64,000 nucleotides of DNA from contig NZ_CP114767.1 in the NCBI RefSeq assembly GCF_027359925.1, forward strand, positions 4,204,501 to 4,268,500. The letters are read 5' to 3'. Source of the stretch: Hymenobacter canadensis (GTDB taxonomy: Bacteria; Bacteroidota; Bacteroidia; Cytophagales; Hymenobacteraceae). Below the pieces are notes generated by a model. That model was not told the origin of the DNA. It saw only the letters and a list, made by a program, of their open reading frames with translations, and ran no database searches. Made by a program: the position numbers and the translations under genes. Shown here piece after piece: positions 34,312 through 42,400 of the stretch (position 1 is its first letter; each line of letters begins with the position of its first letter).

Positions 34312-34406
34312 AGCTTCACATCGTCCCTGTTGTCTTCCGGCTTCCGTTCTACCAGCTCGTGGTAGGGGGCTAGGGCGACGGAGGCGGGCTTCTGGTTGAC
34401 GGGCCA
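34308..34406 (-). pseudogene. relic of the 3' end of an ABC-2/M1 aminopeptidase gene
   Basis: Translated on the minus strand, 32 codons end in the same tail as the intact gene at 35156. I count 23 identical residues out of 31 aligned, including KPASVAL, PYHELV and the final DVKL. Just upstream the frame meets a stop, so the rest of the gene is gone. The TAA of this fragment (34308-34310) lies in the arm of REP palindrome 3. It shows that a diverged second copy of this gene once lay here, on the same strand as the intact one. Confidence 0.85.
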
Positions 34407-34559
34407 ACTTTTGCTGGGCTACACAAGCGCCCTGGCGGTGGGGTTCATCCCACGAAAGCCATAGTTTAACCTGTACAGGATGTAGTTAAACGATTGATGG
34501 GGTATGGCCGCAATATTCAATTGTAAATTTGAATAGTTAAAAAATAAAGCCTTTCCGCC
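34407..34559. other. AT-rich upstream region of the gene at 34560
   Basis: It contains GTTTAAC...GTTAAAC (34464-34489) and ATTCAA...TTGAAT inverted motifs and a marked drop in GC just before the ATG, as expected for a promoter region. No exact TAnnTTTG is seen. Confidence 0.4.
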
Positions 34560-35051
34560 ATGCGCTTGTCTCTGCTGCCGTTTCTCGTTACGTTGCTCAC
34601 TGTCGTTTCCCCTATCACCAGTGCGCGTGCGCAGGCGGTAGTGGCCAGCAATGCCCGCTACGTGGCCGATGGCACAGGCAGCACCGGACTATCGGGCAAA
34701 GCGGCCAAGGCTGCTCCTCAGGAGATGATGGTGCTGACCGGCAAGATCACCAACCCGGCCGGCGTGCTGCCCGGGGCGGTTGTGATTCTGGAAAACACCA
34801 AGCAAATGGCCGTCACCAATGCCGAGGGCGAGTTTGAGTTTGTGGTGCCAGCCACGGCCCAGGCCCTGGAGGCGCGCGTAACGTATGCAGGCTTCGCCGA
34901 TGAGAAAATGACGCTCAACTCGGCGGCCGGCTCCACGGCCAGCCTCACCAACGCGCAGGTGATTGTGGTGTCGCGCCGGTTTCAGCTGAAAACGTACCAG
35001 AAGTTTGCCCGCCGCGAAGTGAAGCGCGACCTGAAGCAGGTGCGCCGCTAA
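34560..35051 (+). CDS. exported protein with carboxypeptidase-regulatory-like domain
   Basis: A 163-residue protein with a signal peptide (about 1-25, ending SARAQA). The segment from about 57 to 130 (VLTGKITNPAGVLPGAVVIL, then VTNAEGEFEFVVP and VTYAGFADEKM) is a CarboxypepD_reg-like beta-sandwich, the domain found at the N-terminus of TonB-dependent SusC-type receptors. Here it stands alone with a basic C-terminal tail (KFARREVKRDLKQVRR). Such free-standing domains are common in the phylum and of unknown function. A terminator follows. Confidence 0.75.
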   Translation: MRLSLLPFLVTLLTVVSPITSARAQAVVASNARYVADGTGSTGLSGKAAKAAPQEMMVLTGKITNPAGVLPGAVVILENTKQMAVTNAEGEFEFVVPATAQALEARVTYAGFADEKMTLNSAAGSTASLTNAQVIVVSRRFQLKTYQKFARREVKRDLKQVRR

Positions 35052-35092
35052 CCGAGCCTGCCGGCCCCTGCATGGTCCTCCACCAGCAACCA

Positions 35093-35129
35093 CAAAAAGC
35101 GCCACTCCGGCTTGGAGTGGCGCTTTTTG
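35093..35129. terminator. bidirectional intrinsic terminator
   Basis: A perfect 16-base stem (CAAAAAGCGCCACTCC and complement) with loop GGCTT lies between convergent genes ending at 35051 and 35156. Confidence 0.95.
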
Positions 35130-35155
35130 CTTGAAGTAGCAAGGTTGCAGAAAGC

Positions 35156-38100
35156 CTACAGCTTCACGTCCTTCTTGTTGTCCTCCAGGTCCCGGTCCAC
35201 CAGCTCGTGGTAGGGGTCGAGGGCGACGGAGGCGGGCTTTTTATTCACGATGAACTGCAGCTGGTTGCGGCCGGCCACGAAGCGGCGCTTTTCCAGCACC
35301 AGCGGCGCGGCGGGCTTTTTATCCTTGCCGGGCTCGGGGAAGACGGCCACGGGCAGGTAGTCGCGCAGGGGAGCGGGGCGCTGGTTGCCGAGGCTGTCGG
35401 CGTAGAGCTTGGCGCTTTGCACCGTCAGGTTCACCTGATAGCGGCCATCGGGGAGCTTTTTGGCGGTGGCGTCGGTTACGCGGTTGTCGTAGAGCGTGAT
35501 GCGGTCGAACAGGTCGGTGAGCAGGTTCTGCAGCGAGTCGGGGGCGGCGCGGCGCAGGTAGCCGACGAACTCCGGCGAGTTGGTGTAAGGCGGCTGCTGG
35601 TAGGCCACGGCCTGCACGTACTGCTTCAGGGCGCCGTTCAGCTTGGCTTCGCCGAGGTAGTCCTGCAGGGCGTACATGGTCACGGAGCCCTTGCCGTAGT
35701 GGATGTAAGTCTGGTTTTCGACCAGCGCCAGCGGCACTTCCTTCTTGCGCTCAACGGCCCGGCCGCCCAGGTAGCGGTTCATGTCGATTTTCATCCAGCG
35801 CTCCATGGTAGATACGCCGTAGCGCTTGCGGGCCACCATCAGGGCGCTGTACTCGGCCATGGCTTCGGCCATGAGGGTGCTGCCCTGCACGTTGCCCCCG
35901 ATAACCTGGTGGGCCCACCACTGGTGCGCCACCTCGTGGGCCGTCACGTAGAACGGGTAGTCGAGGCTTTCGGGGTCGTTTTCATCCACCTTGGCAATGA
36001 AGCCAATGCTTTCCGAAAACGGCACCGTGTTGGCAAAGCTCTGCGCAAAGCTCTGGTAGCGCGGAAACTCCAGGATGCGCAGCTGCAGGTGCTGGTAGGG
36101 CGAGAAGTTGGCCGAGCAGTAGCTCAGGGCCTCTTTGGCGCCGGCGGCCATGCGCTTCAGGTTGTACTCGTGGCCGGGCTGGTAGTAGATTTCAATGGGC
36201 AAGGTGCGCCCGCCGGCCGTGTCCACCCACTTGTCGGTGTACTTCTGGTAGCGCGCCGACAGGAAGGTGTAGAAGTTGAGCATGGGCCGGTCCATCTTGT
36301 AGTGGAAGTAGCGGCGGCCGTCTTTGGTCCATTCCTTCTGCAGGTAGCCGGGGGCCATGGCCGTCTGGTCGGCGTCGGTGCTGACGGTGGTTTCAAACCG
36401 AATCCAGTCGGCGTCGTTGTTGATGTAGGTGTTCTGGCGGGCCTTCAGGTCGTCGACGCGGGCCATGCGGGGCTTGGGCTGCAGGCCGTAGGTTTTGCGG
36501 TCCTTGTCACTGCTGAGCTCGGCGTCTTCGCGGTAGCCCAGGCCCGGCAGGTACTGGCTGCTGACGAACGTGCCGTTGTAGACGATGTCGGTGTTGGAAT
36601 CCGAGTTGGGGAAGCCGCGCTCCTGGTACGCGAGGCGGAACGTGAGCGGCAGCGAGTCGCCGGGGGCCAGGGGCCGGGCCAGGCGGTAGAGGCGCAGCTG
36701 GAACGTGGTATCCTGCAGGGCCAGCGTGGCCTGGCCGGGGGCGCCCAGGGTGATGGCCCGCACGCGCGGGTTCAGCTCGGCGGGCAAACTCACCAGCACT
36801 GTATCAAGAGGCTGGCTGTGCTTATTCACCAGCATATAGCGGCCCTCGAAGTGCACGGCGCGGGTGCCGGGGAAGATGTCGGTGTTCACGCTCACGGCCA
36901 CGATGCGCGGCTGGCGCACGTCTTTGAGGCGGCGGTAGAGCTGCTCGTAGCGCAGCTGCAGCTGCTCGTTCTGCTTGGCCGTGCGGTACTGGTTGAGCAC
37001 GTTGGTGTTGTAGAAGATAAATGCGCCCGCGCCCATGCTGATGAGCAGGCCAGCGGCCAGGGTGGCGGTGCTGCCCACGCCCCAGCGGCGGCGGGCTTCC
37101 CGTAGGCGGTTGCCGGCGTCGGTGCCGCGCACCCAGAGCAGGTTGCCGAGCAGCACAAACAGCAGAGCCACGCCCGCCCACAGCAGCTTGCTCCACCAGA
37201 AGGCCGGCAGGAAGTGGCCATAGCCGTTCATGTCGGAGTAGGGGCCGGGGCCGGGGCCGCCGCCGTAGGCCAGCAGGCGGTGGCCCAGGCCGATGTCGGA
37301 GCGGAAGATGTTGGCCACATAGTAGAGCACCACCACGAAAAAGCCCAGGTACTTATTGTTGACCACCACCTGCGTGAGCATGGCCAGCACGCAGATCAGC
37401 AGCAGATACGGCAGCTGGTACAGAAACAGCGCCTGGATGTAGAGCCCGATTTCGTAGTGGAAGTAGCCCTTCACTGTCTGTATCAGCAAACCCACTACCA
37501 TCACCATCAGCAGCAGCACCACCTGCACCAGCCCCAGGGCGGCCAGCTTGCTCAGAAACGGCACCCATGAGGGCACCGGCACGGCGTCGGCAATCTGGGC
37601 CACGCGGGCTTCCCGCTCGCGCCACACCAGCTCACCGGAGTAGAAGATGATAATGGCCAGGAAAAACAGGAAAAACGAGCCGCTGGCCAGCGTCAGCACT
37701 TCGTGCGTGACGGGGTAGGTGGTGGTGTCGAACGTTTTGCCCACCTGCGACACCATGGCCAGCAGAAAGATGACGCCCGCGCCCACCAGCGCCGCGAAGT
37801 AGCGGTTGCGCACGATGCCGCGAAACTCCAGCTTAGTGAGGCTCCACCACTGGCGCAGGTGCATGGCACCGCTGAAATCCTGGTGCACAGCGGGCAGGCG
37901 CAGCGTGGCGCCGGCCGGGGCCAGCGCCGCTTCGGGCGCGGCAGCGGAGGCTTTGCGGGTCTTCTTCGACACCTTCTCGGAGGCCAGGCTGGCAAACCGG
38001 AACCGCACGTAGCAGAGCGCCAGCAGCCCGAACCCGATGGCCAGCCACACGGCGCGGTTGAGCAGCATAAACGAGTCGAGCGGCAGCAACTGGGTGTTTT

Positions 38101-38809
38101 TCTCGGCAGCCGTCCAGTAGCGGGTCGTGAAGAACTGAGCGCCCAGCCCGAAGGCGTCGAGGGCGGCGGCGAGGTATTCGTTTTTGAGGTCGGAGGTGTA
38201 GGCGCTGGAAATCAGGTAGCCGATGAGCAGCGCCACGGCCCCGATGTAGGTGCTCAGGATGTTGCGCGTGAGCGTGGCCATGGTAAAGAAGATGGCCCCC
38301 GTAAACAGCAGGTTGGGCAGCACAATCAGCACAAAGGGCCACACGTAGCTGCCGGCCGGCGCCACGGCCAGAAACCGGTCGGGCTCCACGCCGGGTAGCA
38401 CCGCCCCGATGGCCGCGCCCACCAGAATGCCGCTGAACACCAGCACCGCAATCAGGTAGGAACCCAGAAACCGCCCGCCCAGGTAGCCCCACTTGCTGAT
38501 GGGCTTGGTGTAGAACAGCGGGTGCGCCTGGTACTCGAAGTCGCGGTACACGGGGTTGCCCATCAGCGACGAGGCAATGATAATCCCGAACACGCTCAGC
38601 ACGCTGATGATGAGGGTCAATGAGTAGGGCGAGTTGATTTTTACCACCTGCCCGTCGCCGCCAAGCGCGATGCTGACGCCGCCGCCAAAAGCGCCGCCCG
38701 AAGCCGCCACCAGCAGCCCCGCCATCAGGGCCAGCAGCCCGAAGTAAATCCAGGTTGCGGGACGCCGCAGCCGGTATTTCAGCTCAAAAAGAAGTATTGG
38801 TAAAAACAT
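35156..38809 (-). CDS. ABC-2 type permease fused to M1 family aminopeptidase
   Basis: A 1217-residue protein from the ATG at 38809 (MFLPILLFELKYRLRRPATW); a longer frame runs into a GTCAT repeat and is rejected. Residues 1 to about 640 hold two ABC-2 permease units with about twelve membrane segments. Residues from about 650 form an M1 gluzincin domain: the zinc site HEVAHQWWAH is at 958-967, with the third ligand Glu in LMAEAMAEYSALM. The active site is complete. The ATPase subunit is encoded 228 bases upstream on the same strand (39038-39928). The fusion suggests that export and peptide trimming are linked at the membrane; the substrate is unknown. Confidence 0.88.
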   Translation of the reverse strand: MFLPILLFELKYRLRRPATWIYFGLLALMAGLLVAASGGAFGGGVSIALGGDGQVVKINSPYSLTLIISVLSVFGIIIASSLMGNPVYRDFEYQAHPLFYTKPISKWGYLGGRFLGSYLIAVLVFSGILVGAAIGAVLPGVEPDRFLAVAPAGSYVWPFVLIVLPNLLFTGAIFFTMATLTRNILSTYIGAVALLIGYLISSAYTSDLKNEYLAAALDAFGLGAQFFTTRYWTAAEKNTQLLPLDSFMLLNRAVWLAIGFGLLALCYVRFRFASLASEKVSKKTRKASAAAPEAALAPAGATLRLPAVHQDFSGAMHLRQWWSLTKLEFRGIVRNRYFAALVGAGVIFLLAMVSQVGKTFDTTTYPVTHEVLTLASGSFFLFFLAIIIFYSGELVWREREARVAQIADAVPVPSWVPFLSKLAALGLVQVVLLLMVMVVGLLIQTVKGYFHYEIGLYIQALFLYQLPYLLLICVLAMLTQVVVNNKYLGFFVVVLYYVANIFRSDIGLGHRLLAYGGGPGPGPYSDMNGYGHFLPAFWWSKLLWAGVALLFVLLGNLLWVRGTDAGNRLREARRRWGVGSTATLAAGLLISMGAGAFIFYNTNVLNQYRTAKQNEQLQLRYEQLYRRLKDVRQPRIVAVSVNTDIFPGTRAVHFEGRYMLVNKHSQPLDTVLVSLPAELNPRVRAITLGAPGQATLALQDTTFQLRLYRLARPLAPGDSLPLTFRLAYQERGFPNSDSNTDIVYNGTFVSSQYLPGLGYREDAELSSDKDRKTYGLQPKPRMARVDDLKARQNTYINNDADWIRFETTVSTDADQTAMAPGYLQKEWTKDGRRYFHYKMDRPMLNFYTFLSARYQKYTDKWVDTAGGRTLPIEIYYQPGHEYNLKRMAAGAKEALSYCSANFSPYQHLQLRILEFPRYQSFAQSFANTVPFSESIGFIAKVDENDPESLDYPFYVTAHEVAHQWWAHQVIGGNVQGSTLMAEAMAEYSALMVARKRYGVSTMERWMKIDMNRYLGGRAVERKKEVPLALVENQTYIHYGKGSVTMYALQDYLGEAKLNGALKQYVQAVAYQQPPYTNSPEFVGYLRRAAPDSLQNLLTDLFDRITLYDNRVTDATAKKLPDGRYQVNLTVQSAKLYADSLGNQRPAPLRDYLPVAVFPEPGKDKKPAAPLVLEKRRFVAGRNQLQFIVNKKPASVALDPYHELVDRDLEDNKKDVKL

Positions 38810-38845
38810 GTGTTTAGTATTTAGAAGAGAGTGGTGAGTTGACTG

Positions 38846-38982
38846 AACGTCATGCAGAGGCGCAGCCGAAGCATCTCGCCCGAGTGGTAATTCTGTCATT
38901 CCGAGCAGCGCTGGGTATCTCGGCAGTTGGTAGCATCAGTTACCACACCTGCGAGATGCTTCGCTTCGCTCAGCATGACGGT
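38846..38982. repeat. composite GTCAT-family repeat between ATPase and permease genes
   Basis: The left arm (38846-38880, subtype GTCATGCAGAGGCGCAGCC) and right arm (38951-38982, subtype with TTCGCTTCGCTCAGC) are of different subtypes and so mismatch in the middle. Between them lies a lone GTCATTCCGAGC half-element (38895-38921). Confidence 0.87.
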
Positions 38983-39037
38983 TACCTGGGCATCGTCAGC
39001 ACACTGCGAGATGCTGCGAGAAATAGCTGCCGCGCCG

Positions 39038-39928
39038 CTACTGCAAAGCCACTTTCAATTCTGAATTCTTGATTTCCGCAAAATACACGTCTTCCAGGTC
39101 GGGCTGCACGGCCTCGAACCCGCTGTCCGGGGCCGAATCGGCCAGTACGTGCACCACGGTTTTGCCCGCGAACAGGCGCGAGCTGATGACGGTGTGGGCG
39201 GCCTGCAGGGCGGGCAGCTCGGCTTTCTCCACCAGCTTCTTCCAGACCTTGCCTTTTAGCTCATTCATCACCGAAAGCGGGTCGCCGGTGAGCAGCACTT
39301 CGCCCTTGTTGATGATGGCCATGCTGCGGCACAGGTCGCTCACGTCTGACACGATGTGCGTGCTCAGAATCACGACGCGGTTTTCGCCGATTTCCGACAG
39401 CAGGTTGTGGAAGCGGTTGCGCTCGGCCGGGTCGAGGCCGGCGGTGGGCTCATCCACGATGATGAGGCGCGGGTTGCCGAGCAGGGCCTGCGCAATGCCG
39501 AAGCGCTGCTTCATGCCGCCGGAGTAGCCGCCCACGTGCTTTTTGCGCACCTCGTAGAGGTTGGTTTGCTGCAGCAGCGCCGCCACCGTTTCCTTGCGCT
39601 CCTTGCTGTTGCCGATGCCCTTGAGCACCGCGAAATGGTCGAGCAGCTCCTCGGCCGACACGCGCGGGTACACCCCGAACTCCTGCGGCAGGTAGCCCAG
39701 CACGCGGCGCACGGCCTCCTTGTCGCGCAGCACATCAATGTCGTCGAGCCAGATGCTGCCGGTGTCGGCGTCCTGCAGCGTGGCAATGGTGCGCATCAAA
39801 CTGGACTTGCCGGCGCCGTTCGGGCCCAGCAGCCCAAACATGCCGTTGGGAATGGTGAGCGTGACGCCCTTGAGCGCCTGCGTGCCGTTGGGGTAGGTTT
39901 TGGTGAGGTTGCTGATGGTAAGCGCCAT
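39038..39928 (-). CDS. ABC transporter ATP-binding protein
   Basis: A 296-residue ABC ATPase. Walker A is GPNGAGKSS (35-43, Lys41), the signature is YSGGMKQR, Walker B is LIIVDEPTAGLDP, and the H-loop is VVILSTHIVSD. The C-terminal 80 residues form the extra domain common in ABC-2 exporter ATPases (NatA/CcmA-like). It precedes the ABC-2/M1 fusion gene on the same strand and should be its energy-coupling subunit. A repeat of the GTCAT family separates them, yet co-transcription is likely. Confidence 0.93.
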   Translation of the reverse strand: MALTISNLTKTYPNGTQALKGVTLTIPNGMFGLLGPNGAGKSSLMRTIATLQDADTGSIWLDDIDVLRDKEAVRRVLGYLPQEFGVYPRVSAEELLDHFAVLKGIGNSKERKETVAALLQQTNLYEVRKKHVGGYSGGMKQRFGIAQALLGNPRLIIVDEPTAGLDPAERNRFHNLLSEIGENRVVILSTHIVSDVSDLCRSMAIINKGEVLLTGDPLSVMNELKGKVWKKLVEKAELPALQAAHTVISSRLFAGKTVVHVLADSAPDSGFEAVQPDLEDVYFAEIKNSELKVALQ

Positions 39929-40185
39929 GGTGGAATAGGGAAGGAAGTGGAGAGTTCTGGCAGATATATCGAAGGAAGGGCGCCGGCATTACAGCCGGCC
40001 GCTAACCGGATGCCGAAACCACGGCAACGGTTGCCCGCTGTGGAGGGCTTCTGGCTCAAATATCTGAAATCCCCTATTCTCAGCCCCGCTTTTTATGACG
40101 ACCACGTTTTCTTCGTGACCAACACCCGGTTTTTGCCTGCCAACGCCGTTGGTCATGTTTATGCGGGCCGGTGGGGGAGGGGCCG

Positions 40186-40193
40186 TAGTTTTG
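40186..40193 (+). promoter_or_regulatory. -7 element implying a leaderless mRNA
   Basis: TAGTTTTG, an exact TAnnTTTG match, ends 4 bases before the ATG at 40198, so the transcript should begin at about the start codon. Confidence 0.55.
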
Positions 40194-40197
40194 CCCC

Positions 40198-41214
40198 ATG
40201 ACACTTTCTGTTTTTGTCCGCTCGCGGGCCCTGCGGCACGGGCTGGTCTGGGTGCTGGTGCTGGCGCTGATTGGGCTGCTGGCCCTTCTGGAGCCGGCCG
40301 GCGCGCCCGAAAAGCTACGGCGCATGGCCGTGCTGCTGCCCGTAGCGGCTTTGGTGATTTATGCTCATTTCTGGTTGCTGACGCGCCTGCTGGAGCAGCG
40401 CCGCTACGGCCGCTATGTCTTGGCGACTAGTGCGCTGATGCTGAGCGGAGCCGCGCTGCTGGTGCTGCTCAACCAGCTGGCGCACGTGGTGCAGACGCGG
40501 CCCGGCGGCCACACCACTTTCGCGTATCTGCTGGGGCTGGCCGCGGGCAATTTGGTGCTGGCGACGGTGCTGGCCACGCTGCCGCACTACGTGCGGCGCG
40601 GCGTGCTGAGCCACTACCGGATGCAGGAGCTGCACGCCCGGCAGCTGGAAACCGAGCTGAGCTTGCTGAAAGCCCAGGTCAACCAGCACTTCCTGTTCAA
40701 CACCCTCAACAACCTCTACGGCCTCAGCCTGGCCGCCCCCGACCAGATGCCGGAGGCCCTGCTGCAGCTGGCTGGCCTCATGCGCTACCAGCTCGACAGC
40801 TCCCGTCAGCACCTCGTGACCGTGGGCACCGAGGCCGAGTACCTGGCCAACTACATCGGGCTGGAAAAGCTGCGGCTGCGGGCCAATTCGCACGTTGAAT
40901 TCACGGTGGACCTGCCGCACCCCGACCAGCCGCTGGCGCCGCTGCTGCTGCTACCGCTCGTAGAAAACTGCTTCAAGCACGCCATTGGCCCCAGCGGCGA
41001 CAACACCATCCGTATCACGCTTAGCCAGACGCCCACCGGCCTCACCCTGCGCACCGAGAATAGCATTCCGCCCCACTTCAAGCCCACGCCCTCGGGCCTG
41101 GGGCTCCCGAACCTGCGGGCCCGGCTGGCGCAGTTCTACCCCGGCCCGCGCCACCAGCTCACCCTCAACGCCACCGCCACCCACTACACCGCCGAACTGA
41201 GGCTGCAGCTGTGA
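40198..41214 (+). CDS. LytS-type sensor histidine kinase
   Basis: A 338-residue kinase with four membrane segments (about 12-32, 42-62, 75-95, 102-125) and no extracellular sensor domain. The His_kinase domain has the phospho-acceptor His164 in QVNQHFLFNTLNNLYGL; the ATPase domain shows LLLLPLVENCFKHAIGP (N-box) and GLGLPNLRARL (G-box). It is paired with the LytTR regulator that begins 181 bases later. What it senses is unknown, perhaps membrane state. A long GTCAT repeat lies between the two genes. Confidence 0.93.
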   Translation: MTLSVFVRSRALRHGLVWVLVLALIGLLALLEPAGAPEKLRRMAVLLPVAALVIYAHFWLLTRLLEQRRYGRYVLATSALMLSGAALLVLLNQLAHVVQTRPGGHTTFAYLLGLAAGNLVLATVLATLPHYVRRGVLSHYRMQELHARQLETELSLLKAQVNQHFLFNTLNNLYGLSLAAPDQMPEALLQLAGLMRYQLDSSRQHLVTVGTEAEYLANYIGLEKLRLRANSHVEFTVDLPHPDQPLAPLLLLPLVENCFKHAIGPSGDNTIRITLSQTPTGLTLRTENSIPPHFKPTPSGLGLPNLRARLAQFYPGPRHQLTLNATATHYTAELRLQL

Positions 41215-41224
41215 GGTTGAAAAT

Positions 41225-41361
41225 GAACGTCATGCAGAGCGCAGCCGAAGGCGAAGCGAAGCATCTCGCCAGTGTAGTAAAACCAAAATCACAGAACGAT
41301 TGAGTTACCATTGCACGCGAGATGCTTCGCTCCGCCTCCGGCTGCGCTCTGCATGACGTTC
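41225..41361. repeat. GTCAT-family inverted repeat with lengthened 45-bp arms
   Basis: Arms 41225-41269 and 41317-41361 match with about two mismatches. Both carry an extra block (GGCGAAGCGAA / TTCGCTCCGCC) not found in the other copies. Confidence 0.93.
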
Positions 41362-41394
41362 TTTCGCCATCGTTCTTACTATCCCGCCTAACCT

Positions 41395-42153
41395 ATGAAT
41401 GCCGCTGCCCCGCTGCGTTGCCTGCTCGTCGATGATGAGCCTTTGGCCCACACCGTGCTGCACGCCTACCTCGACCGGCTGCCCGGGCTGGCCACCTGGG
41501 CCGGCAGCTGCTACGGCGCCGTGGAGGCCCTGACGCTGCTGCGCACCACGCCCGTCGATGTGCTGTTTCTGGACGTGGACATGCCCGAGCTGACCGGCCT
41601 GGAGCTGCTGCGCGCCCTGCCGCAGCCGCCGCAGGTGGTGCTGTGCACTGCCCACGCCACGCACGCGCTGGAAGCCTTCGACCTGGGCGTGGTGGACTAC
41701 CTGCTGAAGCCCATCCGGTTTGAGCGGTTCGTGAAGACCGTGACGCGGCTGCACACACTACTGGCCGAACGCACGCCGCCGACATCCGCTCCGGCAACTC
41801 CGGTGCCCACGTCTGCCGCGGCCTCACCGGCTTCCGACTCGGTGTTCCTGAAAACGGATGCTGGCACCGAGCGAGTCCGGTTTGCGGAGCTGCTCTATGT
41901 GGAAGGCTACGGCAACTTCGTGAAGTGCCACACGGCCGCGGGCCGCACGCTGCTCACGGCCGAAACCATGAAGCAGATGGAAAGCAGCCTGCCCGCCACC
42001 CAGTTTCTGCGCGTGCACAAGTCGTACCTAGTGAACATGACGTGTGTGGAGCGCCTGAGCGGCAACTGCCTGTACGTGGGCGGCCGCGAGGTGCCGGTGG
42101 GCAGCACGTTCCGCCCCGACGTGCTGCGCCGCCTGCAGCCGCAGCGGCAGTAG
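41395..42153 (+). CDS. LytTR family response regulator
   Basis: A 252-residue regulator. The receiver domain (1 to about 120) has the acidic pair DDE near residue 13, phospho-acceptor Asp60 in VLFLDVDMPELTG, and the Lys in DYLLKPIRF. A Pro/Ala/Thr linker (about 125-145) leads to a LytTR DNA-binding domain (from about 150: VRFAELLYVEGYGNFVK, FLRVHKSYLVNM, VPVGSTFRPDV). Partner of the LytS-type kinase upstream. Its TAG stop (42151-42153) is part of a repeat unit. Confidence 0.94.
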   Translation: MNAAAPLRCLLVDDEPLAHTVLHAYLDRLPGLATWAGSCYGAVEALTLLRTTPVDVLFLDVDMPELTGLELLRALPQPPQVVLCTAHATHALEAFDLGVVDYLLKPIRFERFVKTVTRLHTLLAERTPPTSAPATPVPTSAAASPASDSVFLKTDAGTERVRFAELLYVEGYGNFVKCHTAAGRTLLTAETMKQMESSLPATQFLRVHKSYLVNMTCVERLSGNCLYVGGREVPVGSTFRPDVLRRLQPQRQ

Positions 42154-42312
42154 CGCGAACTTTGCAGTTCGCGCCGCCGCGCCACTGAAACGAAATCGTC
42201 TGAACGGCTCGGGGCCCAGCAGTAGCGCGAACTTTGCAGTTCGCGTCCCCGCGCCGCCGAAACGAAATCGTCTGGACGGCGCAGGTACGCGAACTACAAA
42301 GTTCGCGCTACT
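42149..42312. repeat. REP-like array GTAGCGCGAACTTTGCAGTT, two direct and one inverted copy
   Basis: The 25-base unit at 42149-42173 recurs at 42221-42245, within a 72-base direct repeat that also includes GAAACGAAATCGTCTG, and inverted with one mismatch at 42288-42312. Each unit is itself a hairpin (GCGAACT / AGTTCGC). Confidence 0.93.
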
Positions 42313-42400
42313 ATGCTGAGTGGCAGGTCAAATGCGGAAAAGTACTGTCGTCAGTTCCGGGTATTTCGGTACATTCAGCCCACCTGGCTCGTCCCGACTT

